Part shown: in pieces, positions 53,664 to 61,911 of the stretch
Numbering within the stretch: the first letter of the stretch is position 1
Layout of the letters: each line of letters begins with the position of its first letter
From: Arthrobacter sp. YN
Lineage (GTDB): Bacteria; Actinomycetota; Actinomycetes; Actinomycetales; Micrococcaceae
DNA: 64,000 nt
Assembly (NCBI RefSeq): GCF_002224285.1
Contig: NZ_CP022436.1
Span: forward strand, 4,526,001-4,590,000
Reading direction: 5' to 3'
The notes under the pieces: model-generated
The model's input: only the letters and a program-made list of their open reading frames with translations
What the model was told of the DNA's origin: nothing
The model's database searches: none
Position numbers and translations under genes: made by a program

Positions 53664-53669
53664 TAGGCT
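53664..53669 (+). promoter_or_regulatory. -10 box, leaderless YciI gene
   Basis: TAGGCT, six bases before the ATG at 53676. Confidence 0.5.
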
Positions 53670-53675
53670 GGCGGC

Positions 53676-53963
53676 ATGTTCGTAGTCTCGTTGACCTACA
53701 AAGTTCCCGACGAAATCGTCGACTTCCACCGTCCGGGCCACATGGCCTGGCTTAAGGACGCGTTCGACGGCGGCATCTTCCTTGCGTCCGGACGTCGCGT
53801 CCCAGCCACGGGCGGCGTGCTGCTGTCCAAAGTGGACCGGGCAACCTTGGACGCCTCCCTGGCCAAGGATCCGTTCTACAGCAATGGCGTGGCGGAGTTC
53901 GAGATCATCGAGTTCACGGCAACCAGCGTTGCTGAGGGTTACGAAAACCTGCTGGATAGCTGA
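53676..53963 (+). CDS. YciI-family protein
   Basis: 95-residue ferredoxin-like alpha+beta protein. The family core is FVVSLTYKVPDEIVDFHRPG (with a conserved HRPGH), then GIFLASGRRVPATGGVLLSK and DPFYSNGVAEFEIIEF. Members form dimers and some are domains of degradative enzymes; the conserved His and Asp suggest catalysis, but no reaction is known here. Its end overlaps the convergent SGNH gene by 25 bases. Confidence 0.92.
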   Translation: MFVVSLTYKVPDEIVDFHRPGHMAWLKDAFDGGIFLASGRRVPATGGVLLSKVDRATLDASLAKDPFYSNGVAEFEIIEFTATSVAEGYENLLDS

Positions 53964-54763
53964 GGCGCCTGCGCCTTCGCAGTGCCCAGCCGCTCGGGCA
54001 GCACCACCGGCATGAGTTCCGGCCAGCGCGCCTCCACGTGGTCACCGCTGGATACGCCGCGAAGCCGACGCGAAAACCAAGGTCCGACGTCGCGCCTCAG
54101 CCAGGCGACGTCGTCGGCGATGTTTTCAGCGCGGGTCCGCGGACGGGGAGCTGCGAGCCTGGGCGACTGGAGCGAGTGCCGCGCCCCGAGCACTTCGAGG
54201 ACCTTTTTGGCCATATAGCTGTGGCCGGGAGTGGACATATGCAGGCGATCGGGCGCCCACATCCGTGGGTCCTGGAACTTCTCGAAGCACCAATAATCCA
54301 CCAAGAGCGCCTGGTATTTCGCGGCGATGCGCCGAATATTGCGGTTGTAGATGGCCGTGCGGACTTTAAGCGGCTCCAGCAGGGGCGACAAGGGGACGTT
54401 GTAACCGGTGAACAGCAGCACCGTGGCTCCGCTTGCTGTAATCCGCCGGACGGCATCTTCATAATCCCTGATCAGTTTGGCCATATTGGGCCGGGCCATC
54501 AGGAGGTCATTGCCGCCGGCGTAGAAACTGACCAGCGTTGGTTTCATGGCGAGGGCGGGCCGGATTTGTTCGTCGGCGATCCGCTGGAGGCGCCTGCCGC
54601 GGATGGCCAGGTTGGCGTATCGCACTGTTTCGTCGTGCCGTGCCAGCTCTTCCGCCACCCTGTCTGCCCAGCCCCGGCAATGGTTGGGAAGCCGGAGGTC
54701 GATGTCACCAACGCCCTCAGTGAAGGAATCGCCGAGCGCCACGAACCTGGTTTGTTCCGTCAC
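53939..54763 (-). CDS. SGNH/GDSL hydrolase, paralog 2
   Basis: 274 residues with the same blocks as paralog 1: ALGDSFTEG (Ser13), ANLAIRGRRLQRI, YAGGNDLL, VDYWCFEKFQDPRMWAPDRL and HMSTPGH. The C-terminal region with WLRRDVGPWFSRRLRGVSSG is shared by all three paralogs and does not belong to the catalytic core. GTG start at 54763 overlaps the stop of paralog 3 by four bases, so the two are coupled. Confidence 0.88.
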   Translation of the reverse strand: MTEQTRFVALGDSFTEGVGDIDLRLPNHCRGWADRVAEELARHDETVRYANLAIRGRRLQRIADEQIRPALAMKPTLVSFYAGGNDLLMARPNMAKLIRDYEDAVRRITASGATVLLFTGYNVPLSPLLEPLKVRTAIYNRNIRRIAAKYQALLVDYWCFEKFQDPRMWAPDRLHMSTPGHSYMAKKVLEVLGARHSLQSPRLAAPRPRTRAENIADDVAWLRRDVGPWFSRRLRGVSSGDHVEARWPELMPVVLPERLGTAKAQAPQLSSRFS

Positions 54764-55590
54764 TGCGTTGCCTTTTCCATGAGCTTCTTCAACCCGCCCT
54801 TGCGCGGGACCTTCACAGGTTGGGGCCAGCGTGGGCTGAGCGCATCGCCCAGCGTGACGCCCCGCAGTTTCCGCCCGAAGAGCGGGACCACCCAGTCATT
54901 GACCCAGCGACGCTGCCTGCGCTCCCATTCGCGCATGGACAAACGCGTGGGCGGGTCCCAATCCTTCGGAGAGAATTTGTGGGGGACGTTGAGGTGGTCC
55001 AGGACTTGGGCGGCCAGGTACTTGTGGCCCGCTTTGGACATGTGGAGCCGATCCGGGGCCCACATCCGCTGGTCCTTGTAAGCGTCAAAGCACCAGTAAT
55101 CCACCAGGACTGCGCCGTATTTGGCGGCGATATCACGGACCCTTTGGTTGTAGAGGGTGTTGCGCTTTTTGAAAGGCTCCAAGACCGCGGAGACTTTCAC
55201 GTCGAACCCAGTGAACAGCACCAGCGTTGCCCCGGTTTCACTCAACCGGGCGACCAGCAGCTCATAGTCGTTGAGGAGCGCATCCATGTCGGTACCAAAG
55301 TCCAGGATGTCGTTGCCGCCCGCGTAGAGCGTGATGAGCGTCGGCTCCATGGCCACCGCAGGCTCGAGTTGTTCGTCAATGATGTGCCGGAGCCTTTTGC
55401 TGCGTACTGCCAGGTTGGCGTACTCCCAGCCAGGCTCCGCTTTCGCCAACTTCTCGGCCACCCGGTCCGCCCATCCGCGGACCCCGTTGGGCAGGACGTT
55501 GCTCGGGTCCCCCACGCCCTCGGTGAAGGAATCCCCGATGGCGACAAACCGCCGTCGAGCCTTAACTCCGTCCCCGAATTCCTCCCGCAC
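54760..55590 (-). CDS. SGNH/GDSL hydrolase, paralog 3
   Basis: 276 residues; AIGDSFTEG with Ser21, ANLAVRSKRLRHI, YAGGNDIL, VDYWCFDAYKDQRMWAPDRL and HMSKAGH. Lys/Arg-rich C-terminus (VPRKGGLKKLMEKATQ). First gene of the two-gene unit with paralog 2. Substrates could be acyl esters or acetylated sugars; nothing in the context decides. Confidence 0.87.
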   Translation of the reverse strand: MREEFGDGVKARRRFVAIGDSFTEGVGDPSNVLPNGVRGWADRVAEKLAKAEPGWEYANLAVRSKRLRHIIDEQLEPAVAMEPTLITLYAGGNDILDFGTDMDALLNDYELLVARLSETGATLVLFTGFDVKVSAVLEPFKKRNTLYNQRVRDIAAKYGAVLVDYWCFDAYKDQRMWAPDRLHMSKAGHKYLAAQVLDHLNVPHKFSPKDWDPPTRLSMREWERRQRRWVNDWVVPLFGRKLRGVTLGDALSPRWPQPVKVPRKGGLKKLMEKATQ

Positions 55591-55640
55591 CCCACCGAAG
55601 CTACCCGCCCCCGGTTACACCAGAGCCAACCCCAAGTGAA

Positions 55641-55698
55641 CAAGCCCGAGGGAATTGAGAGAGGATCGCACCGAAACCCGAGGGAAGTGAGAGAGGGA
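55641..55698. repeat. Two diverged copies of the 30-bp repeat
   Basis: CCCGAGGGAATTGAGAGAG and CCCGAGGGAAGTGAGAGAG resemble the units of the array at 50920-51075. They lie between the siderophore operon end and SGNH paralog 3. Confidence 0.7.
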
Positions 55699-55729
55699 CG
55701 GAAGGTGACACGCGCACGAGCCGGCATAA

Positions 55730-55744
55730 CCGCCGCTGCGGCGG
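55730..55744 (-). terminator. Small GC hairpin after the siderophore operon
   Basis: CCGCCG-CTG-CGGCGG, 15 bases after the stop at 55760; no T run, so weak. Confidence 0.35.
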
Positions 55745-55759
55745 ACTAGCGGAAGGGGT

Positions 55760-56815
55760 TTAGCCCTCTGCCTTGCCCCGACGCCAGTAACCCATGAAAG
55801 CAACCTGCTTACGGTCAATGCCAACGTCCCGCACCAGGTAGCGCCGCATTTCCTTGATGACAAACGCTTCACCGGCGATCCAGGCATAGAACGGCAGGGC
55901 ACCAGCGGGAAGGGTGGGGTTCTTGGTTGCTTCGATGGCTGCAGCGTCCATGCGCTGCGGCGTTTCCCAGAGGATGTCCTGGTCCACGTTGACGTCTTCG
56001 GGCTCGGGTCCGGCTGCGGTTCCGGCACCCTTGATGCCTACCCAGCCCGGCACGGGAACGGCCTTGGCGACGGCTTCCTTGAGGAGTTCTCCGTGGGGAC
56101 GTGCGCGTCCGATGGCCGCGCCGCGTGCAAGCCAGGTGATTTCAATGTCGGCTGCGGTGTTGATGTCCTGGAAGTCGCCGGCTTCCGGTACTTCGAGGAA
56201 GGCGTGGCCGGTCATGTCCGCGGGGAGGCTCTCGAGGATGGCGCTGATGGCGGGGACCGCGGTTTCGTCGCCGGCCAGGAGCACGCGCTGAGCCATGCCC
56301 GGACGCCATTCGATGCCACCATATGCGCCGGCAGTCGTGCACTGCGCTGCGCGGTTGTTGGGGCCGATGATGGTGAGCGCGTCGCCCGGCTTCGCACCGA
56401 GGGCCCAGTTGGCTGCGGGTCCGCCGTGGCCGGCGTCGTCGAAGTGCATGACGAAGTCGATGTCGATCTCCGGGTACACGGCGTCGAGGCGCTCGGACCG
56501 CACGGTGTAGGTGCGCATGTCACCGCGGACGGACGGGTCCATGGCGAGCCATTCCTGGTACCAGCCGGCTTCTTCCATTTTGAAGGGAGGCAACGGAATC
56601 ACGTTTCCGGAGGCGTCAAAGGACGGGATCATCAGCTTCACGCGGAGATCCAGCGTGTCCCCGGCAACGCCGAAGTCGCGCAATGAGTAACCGCCGAAGG
56701 TGATGCGGCGGAAGTTCGGGCTCAATTCCTGCACGGCCGTCACGGTGACGTCGAAGGCGAGGGTCATGGGCTCCACGGCGGCGCTTGCTTTTGCCTGGGT
56801 CGGTTGTGCACTCAT
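55760..56815 (-). CDS. Siderophore-interacting protein (ferric-siderophore reductase)
   Basis: 351-residue flavoprotein that reduces ferric siderophores in the cytoplasm to release iron. FAD-binding motif RTYTVR, preceded by LSPNFRRITFGGYSLRDFG. The NAD(P)H part has VLLAGDETAVPAISAILESL and, near the end, YAWIAGEAFVIKEMRRYLVR, both typical of the ViuB/SIP family. The start is the ATG at 56815, overlapping the ATPase stop; the longer frame is noncoding phase. Last gene of the five-gene iron operon. Confidence 0.93.
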   Translation of the reverse strand: MSAQPTQAKASAAVEPMTLAFDVTVTAVQELSPNFRRITFGGYSLRDFGVAGDTLDLRVKLMIPSFDASGNVIPLPPFKMEEAGWYQEWLAMDPSVRGDMRTYTVRSERLDAVYPEIDIDFVMHFDDAGHGGPAANWALGAKPGDALTIIGPNNRAAQCTTAGAYGGIEWRPGMAQRVLLAGDETAVPAISAILESLPADMTGHAFLEVPEAGDFQDINTAADIEITWLARGAAIGRARPHGELLKEAVAKAVPVPGWVGIKGAGTAAGPEPEDVNVDQDILWETPQRMDAAAIEATKNPTLPAGALPFYAWIAGEAFVIKEMRRYLVRDVGIDRKQVAFMGYWRRGKAEG

Positions 56816-57636
56816 GAGGCGATCTCCAGTTCGTTGGTTGAAGCGGGGCGTGCGTGGTGGCGTCCGATAGGGACGATCAGCGGTGTGCCTGAAATGGGGT
56901 CCGGAACCACGCGGGATTCCAGGCCGAACACGTTGTAGACGAGTTCCTCTGTCACTACGACGGGAGCGGGCCCTTCGGCGACAATGCACCCGCCCTTCAT
57001 GGCGATGACGTGGTCCGCGTACCGTGCTGCGAGATTGAGGTCGTGGAGCACGATTGCCACGGTGGTGCCGCGGCTGCGGTTCAGGTCGGTGATCAGGTCC
57101 AGGACTTCCACTTGGTGCGCGAGGTCCAGGTAGGTGGTGGGCTCATCCAGCAGCAGGACTTCTGTTTCCTGCGCCAGGGCCATGGCGATCCACACGCGCT
57201 GGCGCTGCCCGCCGGACAGTTCATCGATGCTGCGGTCAGCGAGTTCCAGCGTGGAGGTGGCGTCGAGCGCGCGCTGCACCGCGAGATCGTCGGCTGCGCT
57301 CCAACTGCGGAAGAAGCCTTGGTGCGGGTACCGGCCGCGGCCCACGAGGTCACGGACGGTGATGCCGTCCGGAGCGGTGGGGTGTTGCGGGAGGAGGCCG
57401 AGCGTCCGCGCCAGTTCGCGGGCGGGACGGGTGTGGATGTCTTTCCCGTCCAGCGTCACGGTGCCACCGGCCGGCTTGAGAAGCCGCGACAGTCCGCGCA
57501 GGAGCGTCGACTTGCCGCAGGCGTTCGCGCCTACGATCATGGTCACTTTGCCCTCGGGGATCTCGGTGCAGAGTCCCTCCACCACTTTGCGTGCCTCGTA
57601 TTGGAGCGTCAGGTCCTGGGCATTAAGGACGGCCAT
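56812..57636 (-). CDS. Iron-siderophore ABC transporter ATPase
   Basis: 274-residue FecE/FepC-type ATPase. Walker A GANACGKST, Q-loop GLLPQHP, signature LSGGQRQR, Walker B LLLDEPTTYLD and switch His in VLHDLNLAARYADH. ATG at 57636, just after the permease stop. Couples ATP hydrolysis to import of a ferric siderophore by the two permeases. Confidence 0.95.
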   Translation of the reverse strand: MAVLNAQDLTLQYEARKVVEGLCTEIPEGKVTMIVGANACGKSTLLRGLSRLLKPAGGTVTLDGKDIHTRPARELARTLGLLPQHPTAPDGITVRDLVGRGRYPHQGFFRSWSAADDLAVQRALDATSTLELADRSIDELSGGQRQRVWIAMALAQETEVLLLDEPTTYLDLAHQVEVLDLITDLNRSRGTTVAIVLHDLNLAARYADHVIAMKGGCIVAEGPAPVVVTEELVYNVFGLESRVVPDPISGTPLIVPIGRHHARPASTNELEIAS

Positions 57637-57637
57637 G

Positions 57638-58747
57638 TCAGGCCTCCTTTCGGTTCGACGTGACCAGCAGCCACAACAGGAAGGGAGCACCGAGGGCGCC
57701 GGTGATGACGCCGACCGGGAGGACGGTTCCGTCAAGGATGACGGGAGCGATGTTGGAGGCGAAGAAGTCGGCCAGGAGCACGATCAGCGCACCGGTAAGG
57801 GCCGACGCCGGGAGGCTTGGTTTGCGGACGATCCGGCGGGCGATCGGACCGGCGAGGAAAGCGACGAACGCTACCGGGCCGGCAGCGGCGGTTGCGACGG
57901 CGGCGAGTCCGACGGCGGTCAGCACCAGTCCCAGCCGGGCGGCGTTGACCTTGATCCCAAGGCCCGCAGCGGCGTCGTCCCCAAGTTCGAGGATGCGCAA
58001 CGGGCCGGCGAGGGCAATGACCGCAGGGATCAGGACCAGCAAGGAGACCGCGAGGACGCCTGCCCGGTCCCAGGTTGCGGAGTTCAAGGATCCGTTGAGC
58101 CAGATGAGGGCATCAGCTGCAGTGCGGATGTCAGCGCGGGTCATGAGGAAGTTGACCACCGCGTGCAGGGCTGCGGCGATGCCGACGCCTGCCAGGATGA
58201 GGCGGTTGCCGGCGGCATTGCCGCGGCTGCCTCCACCCGCGCCCGAACCACCGCGGGAGATTGCGTAGATGATGGCTGCGACCCCGAGCGCTCCGCCGAG
58301 CGCAGCCCCGGAAACAACGGCACCGGAAGCGCCGAAAATGACGATGGCCGTCACGGCTGCCGCGCTGGCACCGTAGCTGATGCCGATGATGTCCGGGCTG
58401 GCGAGGGGGTTGCGCAGCATGGTCTGGAACAGTGCGCCGGCCAGGCCGAAGGCAATGCCGATCATGGTTCCCACCACTGCGCGGGGAAGTTTGTGCTCCA
58501 TGACAATGAAGCTGGCCCCGGGGATCTTTTCCCCGCCGGTCAGATGGTTGATGACAATGGTGAAGAAGTCCGGAATGGTGACGGTGTAACTGCCCAGGAG
58601 CACGTAAACCGCGAACATGACGACTACAGCGAGCCCGAGGAAGAACGTAGGGCTCAGCACGCGCCGAAGTGACAGATGATGCCCATGTTTGTGGGGATTA
58701 TTGGTGTTAAGTGCCAACTCGGTGGGGAGTTTGTGGACGGTTGTCAC
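57638..58747 (-). CDS. FecCD-family iron-siderophore permease, subunit 2
   Basis: 369-residue, roughly ten-helix permease. HKLPRAVVGTMIGIAFGLAG and LFQTMLRNPLASPDIIGISY are the family signatures. LAGPIARRIVRKPSLPASAL follows in the ATPase-contact part. The GTG at 58747 overlaps the TGA of the other permease by four bases; the longer frame lies within that gene. A hydrophilic His-rich start (NNPHKHGHHLSLRR) is unusual. Confidence 0.94.
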   Translation of the reverse strand: MTTVHKLPTELALNTNNPHKHGHHLSLRRVLSPTFFLGLAVVVMFAVYVLLGSYTVTIPDFFTIVINHLTGGEKIPGASFIVMEHKLPRAVVGTMIGIAFGLAGALFQTMLRNPLASPDIIGISYGASAAAVTAIVIFGASGAVVSGAALGGALGVAAIIYAISRGGSGAGGGSRGNAAGNRLILAGVGIAAALHAVVNFLMTRADIRTAADALIWLNGSLNSATWDRAGVLAVSLLVLIPAVIALAGPLRILELGDDAAAGLGIKVNAARLGLVLTAVGLAAVATAAAGPVAFVAFLAGPIARRIVRKPSLPASALTGALIVLLADFFASNIAPVILDGTVLPVGVITGALGAPFLLWLLVTSNRKEA

Positions 58748-59856
58748 AGGCCGCCCCCCTTGCCGCGGCGGATGAGCCAGACGAACACGGGAGCGCCGAT
58801 GATTGCCGTCATGATTCCTGCAGGGACTTCGCCGGGGAGAAGGATCACGCGGCCAACGATGTCGGCGCTGATCAGCAGGATGGGGGCCACAACGGCGGAG
58901 AACGGCAGGATCCACCGGTAGTCCGGCCCGGTCAGCGAGCGGACGGCGTGCGGAATGACGAGGCCCAGGAAGGCGATCGGTCCGGCCACGGCAGTGGCGG
59001 ATCCACAGAGCAGGACGATGCCCAGCCCGGTGATGCCACGGGCCAAAGCGACGTTCTGCCCGAGGCCACGGGCAATGTCGTCGCCCAGTGCCAGGCTGTT
59101 CAGAATGCGGCCGCCGGCCAGGATGATCAGGGCCCCGATGGCGAGGAACGGCAGCGCGGGAAGGAGAACGGACCAATCACGTCCACCGATGGTGCCCACC
59201 TGCCAGAAGCGGAAACGGTCGAACGTGTCCTGGCTCGAAACCAGGATGACGTTCATCAGGGAGAACAGCCCTGCGCTCAGGGCCGCACCCGCAAGGGCGA
59301 GTTTGACCGGCGTCGCGCCGTCCCGCCCCAGGGAAGCAACGGCATAAACCACGACGGCGGCCGCCGCGGCGCCGATGAAGGCGAACCAGATGTAACCGGA
59401 CAGCGAGCCGACGCCGAAGACGTAGATCCCCACAACGACTGCGAGGGCAGCACCGGCGTTGAGCCCCAGGATGCCGGGATCGGCCAGCGGGTTGCGGGCC
59501 ACGCCCTGCATGGCTGCACCGGCAAGGCCAAGTGCGGCTCCGGCAAGCAGGCCCAGGACAGTGCGGGGAATCCGGGCGATGACCACCGCGTGGTTACCGT
59601 CTGCCGGATTGAAGTTGGTGAGGGCTTCCCAAACAGTAGTGAGTGGAAGCCCGCGCGCGCCGATCGCCAGGGATGCGGCGCAGACTGCGGCGAGTACGAC
59701 GACGGCCGCCAACAGCCAAGCGGTGCGCTTGCCTGCCGTGCTGCGGGAACCGGTTCCCCCTCCGGTTCCAGCAGTTCCAGGGGCGATGCCTCCCGGGCCC
59801 GGCACCAAAGTGCCACTGCCCCGCCCCTGGACTGCCGTCGTCGTACTCAGTTTCAT
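58744..59856 (-). CDS. FecCD-family iron-siderophore permease, subunit 1
   Basis: 370-residue permease. After a Gly/Thr-rich N-terminal stretch the helices begin with TAWLLAAVVVLAAVCAASLA. Signatures are RIPRTVLGLLAGAALGLAG, MQGVARNPLADPGILGLNAG and FLGLVIPHAVRSLTGPDYRW. Heterodimer partner of the next gene product. Five bases separate it from the binding protein gene. Confidence 0.94.
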   Translation of the reverse strand: MKLSTTTAVQGRGSGTLVPGPGGIAPGTAGTGGGTGSRSTAGKRTAWLLAAVVVLAAVCAASLAIGARGLPLTTVWEALTNFNPADGNHAVVIARIPRTVLGLLAGAALGLAGAAMQGVARNPLADPGILGLNAGAALAVVVGIYVFGVGSLSGYIWFAFIGAAAAAVVVYAVASLGRDGATPVKLALAGAALSAGLFSLMNVILVSSQDTFDRFRFWQVGTIGGRDWSVLLPALPFLAIGALIILAGGRILNSLALGDDIARGLGQNVALARGITGLGIVLLCGSATAVAGPIAFLGLVIPHAVRSLTGPDYRWILPFSAVVAPILLISADIVGRVILLPGEVPAGIMTAIIGAPVFVWLIRRGKGGGL

Positions 59857-59861
59857 TGCAG

Positions 59862-60932
59862 TTACTTGCCCGCTGCGTCTGCTGCTTTACCCAGCTGCGG
59901 CAGGAACGTATCCAGTGCCCACGGCAGGCTCAGCGGCGATGATGCGGAGATGGAGAGCGTCAAAGTGTTGTCCGAATCGGCAACCAGGGCGCCCTTCTTG
60001 ATGGCCGGGATCTGTCCGAGCAGCGGATCAGCCTTGATGGCATCTGCCGTGGTGGCGTCAGGAACCCAGGTGACGAAGATGTCGGAATCGAGCTCGTTGG
60101 CCTTCTCAGCGGACCACGGGATGAAGAACTCGGTAGTCGACTTGGTGTTCTGCTCAACTACGGGAGCCAGCTTCATGCCGATTTCGGAGAGGAAGCGGGG
60201 GCGGTTGTCGATGGCGGTGTAAACGTTGGCGCCGTCGCCCTTGGCGGGCTCGAGGTTGCCGTAGATGAAGGTCTTGTCCTTGATCTGCGGGAACTTGGAG
60301 ACCTTGTCCTTGACGGTGGCCTCGGTGTCTTCGATCAGCTTCTTGGCTTCGGCTTCCTTGCCCAATGCCTTACCGATCAGAGTGGTGCTTTCCTGCCACG
60401 GCGTGCCGTAAGCGAGCTCCGGCTGTGCCACAACGGGGGCGATTTCGCTGAGCTTCTTGTAGTCAGCTTCTTCCAGGCCCGAGTAGGCGGCCAGGATGAC
60501 GTCCGGGCTGAGCTTGGCGATTTCGGTGAAGTTGATGCCATCTGCTTCGGAGAACTGGACCGGAGCCTTGTCGGTGCCGAAGCCGGCGCCGAGCTTCTCC
60601 AGAGCTGCGTCCTTCCAGGGGGTGGAGCCCTTGTCGTTATTGCCCCACTCGTTCTTTGGAACGCCGACGGGAACAACGCCCAGTGCGATCGCGACATCGT
60701 CATTGACCCACGAAACGGTGACGACGCGCTTGGGCTGCTCTTTGATGGTGGTCTCACCAAAGACGTTCTTGATGGTCACGGGGAAAGCCGTGGACGCTGC
60801 CTGCTCAGATGCCGGAGCGGAAGTTGCCGGACCAGTGGAGCAGCCGGTGAGGGTAAGAGCGACGGCGGCCAAAGCGGCCGTCGCGGTTCCTGCTGTTTTC
60901 AGCAGGGCGCGGCGTGGGAGAAGGGAAGCCAC
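59862..60932 (-). CDS. Ferric-siderophore binding lipoprotein
   Basis: 356-residue FepB/FhuD-like binding protein. The signal has both a twin-arginine-like RRALLKTAG start and the lipobox LTGC near residue 30, so it is a surface lipoprotein, perhaps Tat-exported. VTIKNVFGETTIKEQPKRVV, GVVPVGVPKNEW, LSPDVILAAYSG and FIYGNLEPAKGDGANVYT are typical of the family. GTG start at 60932 with AAGGAG. First gene of the operon and directly downstream of an iron box. Confidence 0.94.
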   Translation of the reverse strand: MASLLPRRALLKTAGTATAALAAVALTLTGCSTGPATSAPASEQAASTAFPVTIKNVFGETTIKEQPKRVVTVSWVNDDVAIALGVVPVGVPKNEWGNNDKGSTPWKDAALEKLGAGFGTDKAPVQFSEADGINFTEIAKLSPDVILAAYSGLEEADYKKLSEIAPVVAQPELAYGTPWQESTTLIGKALGKEAEAKKLIEDTEATVKDKVSKFPQIKDKTFIYGNLEPAKGDGANVYTAIDNRPRFLSEIGMKLAPVVEQNTKSTTEFFIPWSAEKANELDSDIFVTWVPDATTADAIKADPLLGQIPAIKKGALVADSDNTLTLSISASSPLSLPWALDTFLPQLGKAADAAGK

Positions 60933-60959
60933 GGGACTCCTTAAGTAAGTGATGCGAAC

Positions 60960-60978
60960 CTAAGTAAGGCTAGCCTAG
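60960..60978 (-). promoter_or_regulatory. DtxR/IdeR-like iron box
   Basis: The 19-base site reads CTAAGTAAGGCTAGCCTAG and matches the remembered consensus TTAGGTTAGGCTAACCTAA at most positions. It lies 28 bases before the binding-protein start, so iron-loaded DtxR-family repressor should shut off the operon. Confidence 0.75.
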
Positions 60979-61391
60979 CCTGCCGATAATTAAGAAACGT
61001 TTGCGTCACCTAATCCAGCACACGTCCGAATTGGGATGCAGATCACACGCTCTCGCACATCCCGCGCCCTTCAAGCGAACGCTCTCGCAGTGGACAGCTG
61101 CCCTGCAGATTTGAAAGTATGAGGCAGCGGACTACCGCTTCTTACGGAATCAAACGAGGGGATGAGCGTGCGCACTGTGTCAGTTGCTGCAGCCATGGTT
61201 GGCGAGGTGGCCGTTTTGGCCTGCTTGGCACTGCCCCTCACGTCGGCATCTCTTTAGGCACTCCGCCCAGCACCCCGTGTTTGGGGTTTCTTTGCAGTGC
61301 CCTCTTTCTCCGATGACCGACGTCTTCTGCCACTTCCCGCGCGCCCAACCTCAGCGCGCCGGCGTCGACCATTCTCGAAAGAAGCTTTGCC
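60979..61391. other. Gap between the iron operon and FBP gene
   Basis: 413 bases. It contains a possible short hydrophobic frame at 61162-61257 (listed separately) and a GCTCTCGCA motif occurring twice near 61050 and 61081; otherwise I see nothing definite. Confidence 0.5.
61162..61257 (+). CDS. Possible 31-residue hydrophobic peptide
   Basis: Encodes MSVRTVSVAAAMVGEVAVLA and a further LPLTSASL-type end, resembling a signal peptide or membrane peptide. GAGGGG is close to the ATG, or suitably spaced for the GTG at 61168. There is no homolog knowledge behind it; a chance frame is possible. Confidence 0.2.
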   Translation: MSVRTVSVAAAMVGEVAVLACLALPLTSASL

Positions 61392-61886
61392 ATGCAAAAA
61401 ATCACAGCCCAACAGATCCGTTCGTCCTTCGTTAACGCCAGCCGCTCGGAGGCTGCCAAGGCTAACCTCCCCCGCGACTTCGAAGCCCTCGACTGGGACA
61501 ACCTGGAGTTCCTCGGTTGGCGCGACGAAAAGATGCCCCAGCGCGGCTACCTCGTGGTTCCGCACCGGGGGAAGCTCACCGGCATCCTGCTCCGGGCTCC
61601 TGAAGGTGGCTCAGGGAAGAGGCGCGTCGTCCTCTGCGAACTGTGCCGTGACGTCTTCTCCAAGGACGACGTTTACCTGTGGGTTGCCAAGAAAGCCGGA
61701 CAATCCGGCAAGGACGGGAACACCGTGGGAACACTGATCTGCGCCGAATTCGGCTGCAGCGCCAATGTGCGGAAGGAACCGCCCGCCAACGAGATCAACC
61801 CGGACCCGGCCGCCGTCGTGGTTCGGCAGATCGCCGGACTGGAGTCCAGGACCGAACAGTTCCTGGACCGTGTCCGGGCGAAGTAG
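61392..61886 (+). CDS. FBP-domain treble-clef zinc protein
   Basis: 164-residue protein with the FBP C-terminal treble-clef fold, related to the zinc module found with EF-G-binding proteins. Zinc ligands are Cys82 and Cys85 (CELC) and Cys117 and Cys122 (CAEFGC). The N-terminal part has NLPRDFEALDWDNLEFLGWR and RGYLVVPHRGKLTGILLR. GAAAGAAG-like purines precede the ATG. Members are proposed to bind ribosomes or translation factors. It converges on the JetC-like gene with 25 bases between stops. Confidence 0.87.
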   Translation: MQKITAQQIRSSFVNASRSEAAKANLPRDFEALDWDNLEFLGWRDEKMPQRGYLVVPHRGKLTGILLRAPEGGSGKRRVVLCELCRDVFSKDDVYLWVAKKAGQSGKDGNTVGTLICAEFGCSANVRKEPPANEINPDPAAVVVRQIAGLESRTEQFLDRVRAK

Positions 61887-61911
61887 CCGAATGTAGCTGG
61901 CTGGACGGACC

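Noticed and set aside
57134..60222. Plus-strand frames of about 500 codons opposite the iron permeases
   Set aside because: Shadow frames with highly biased composition; the minus strand has complete conserved transporters.
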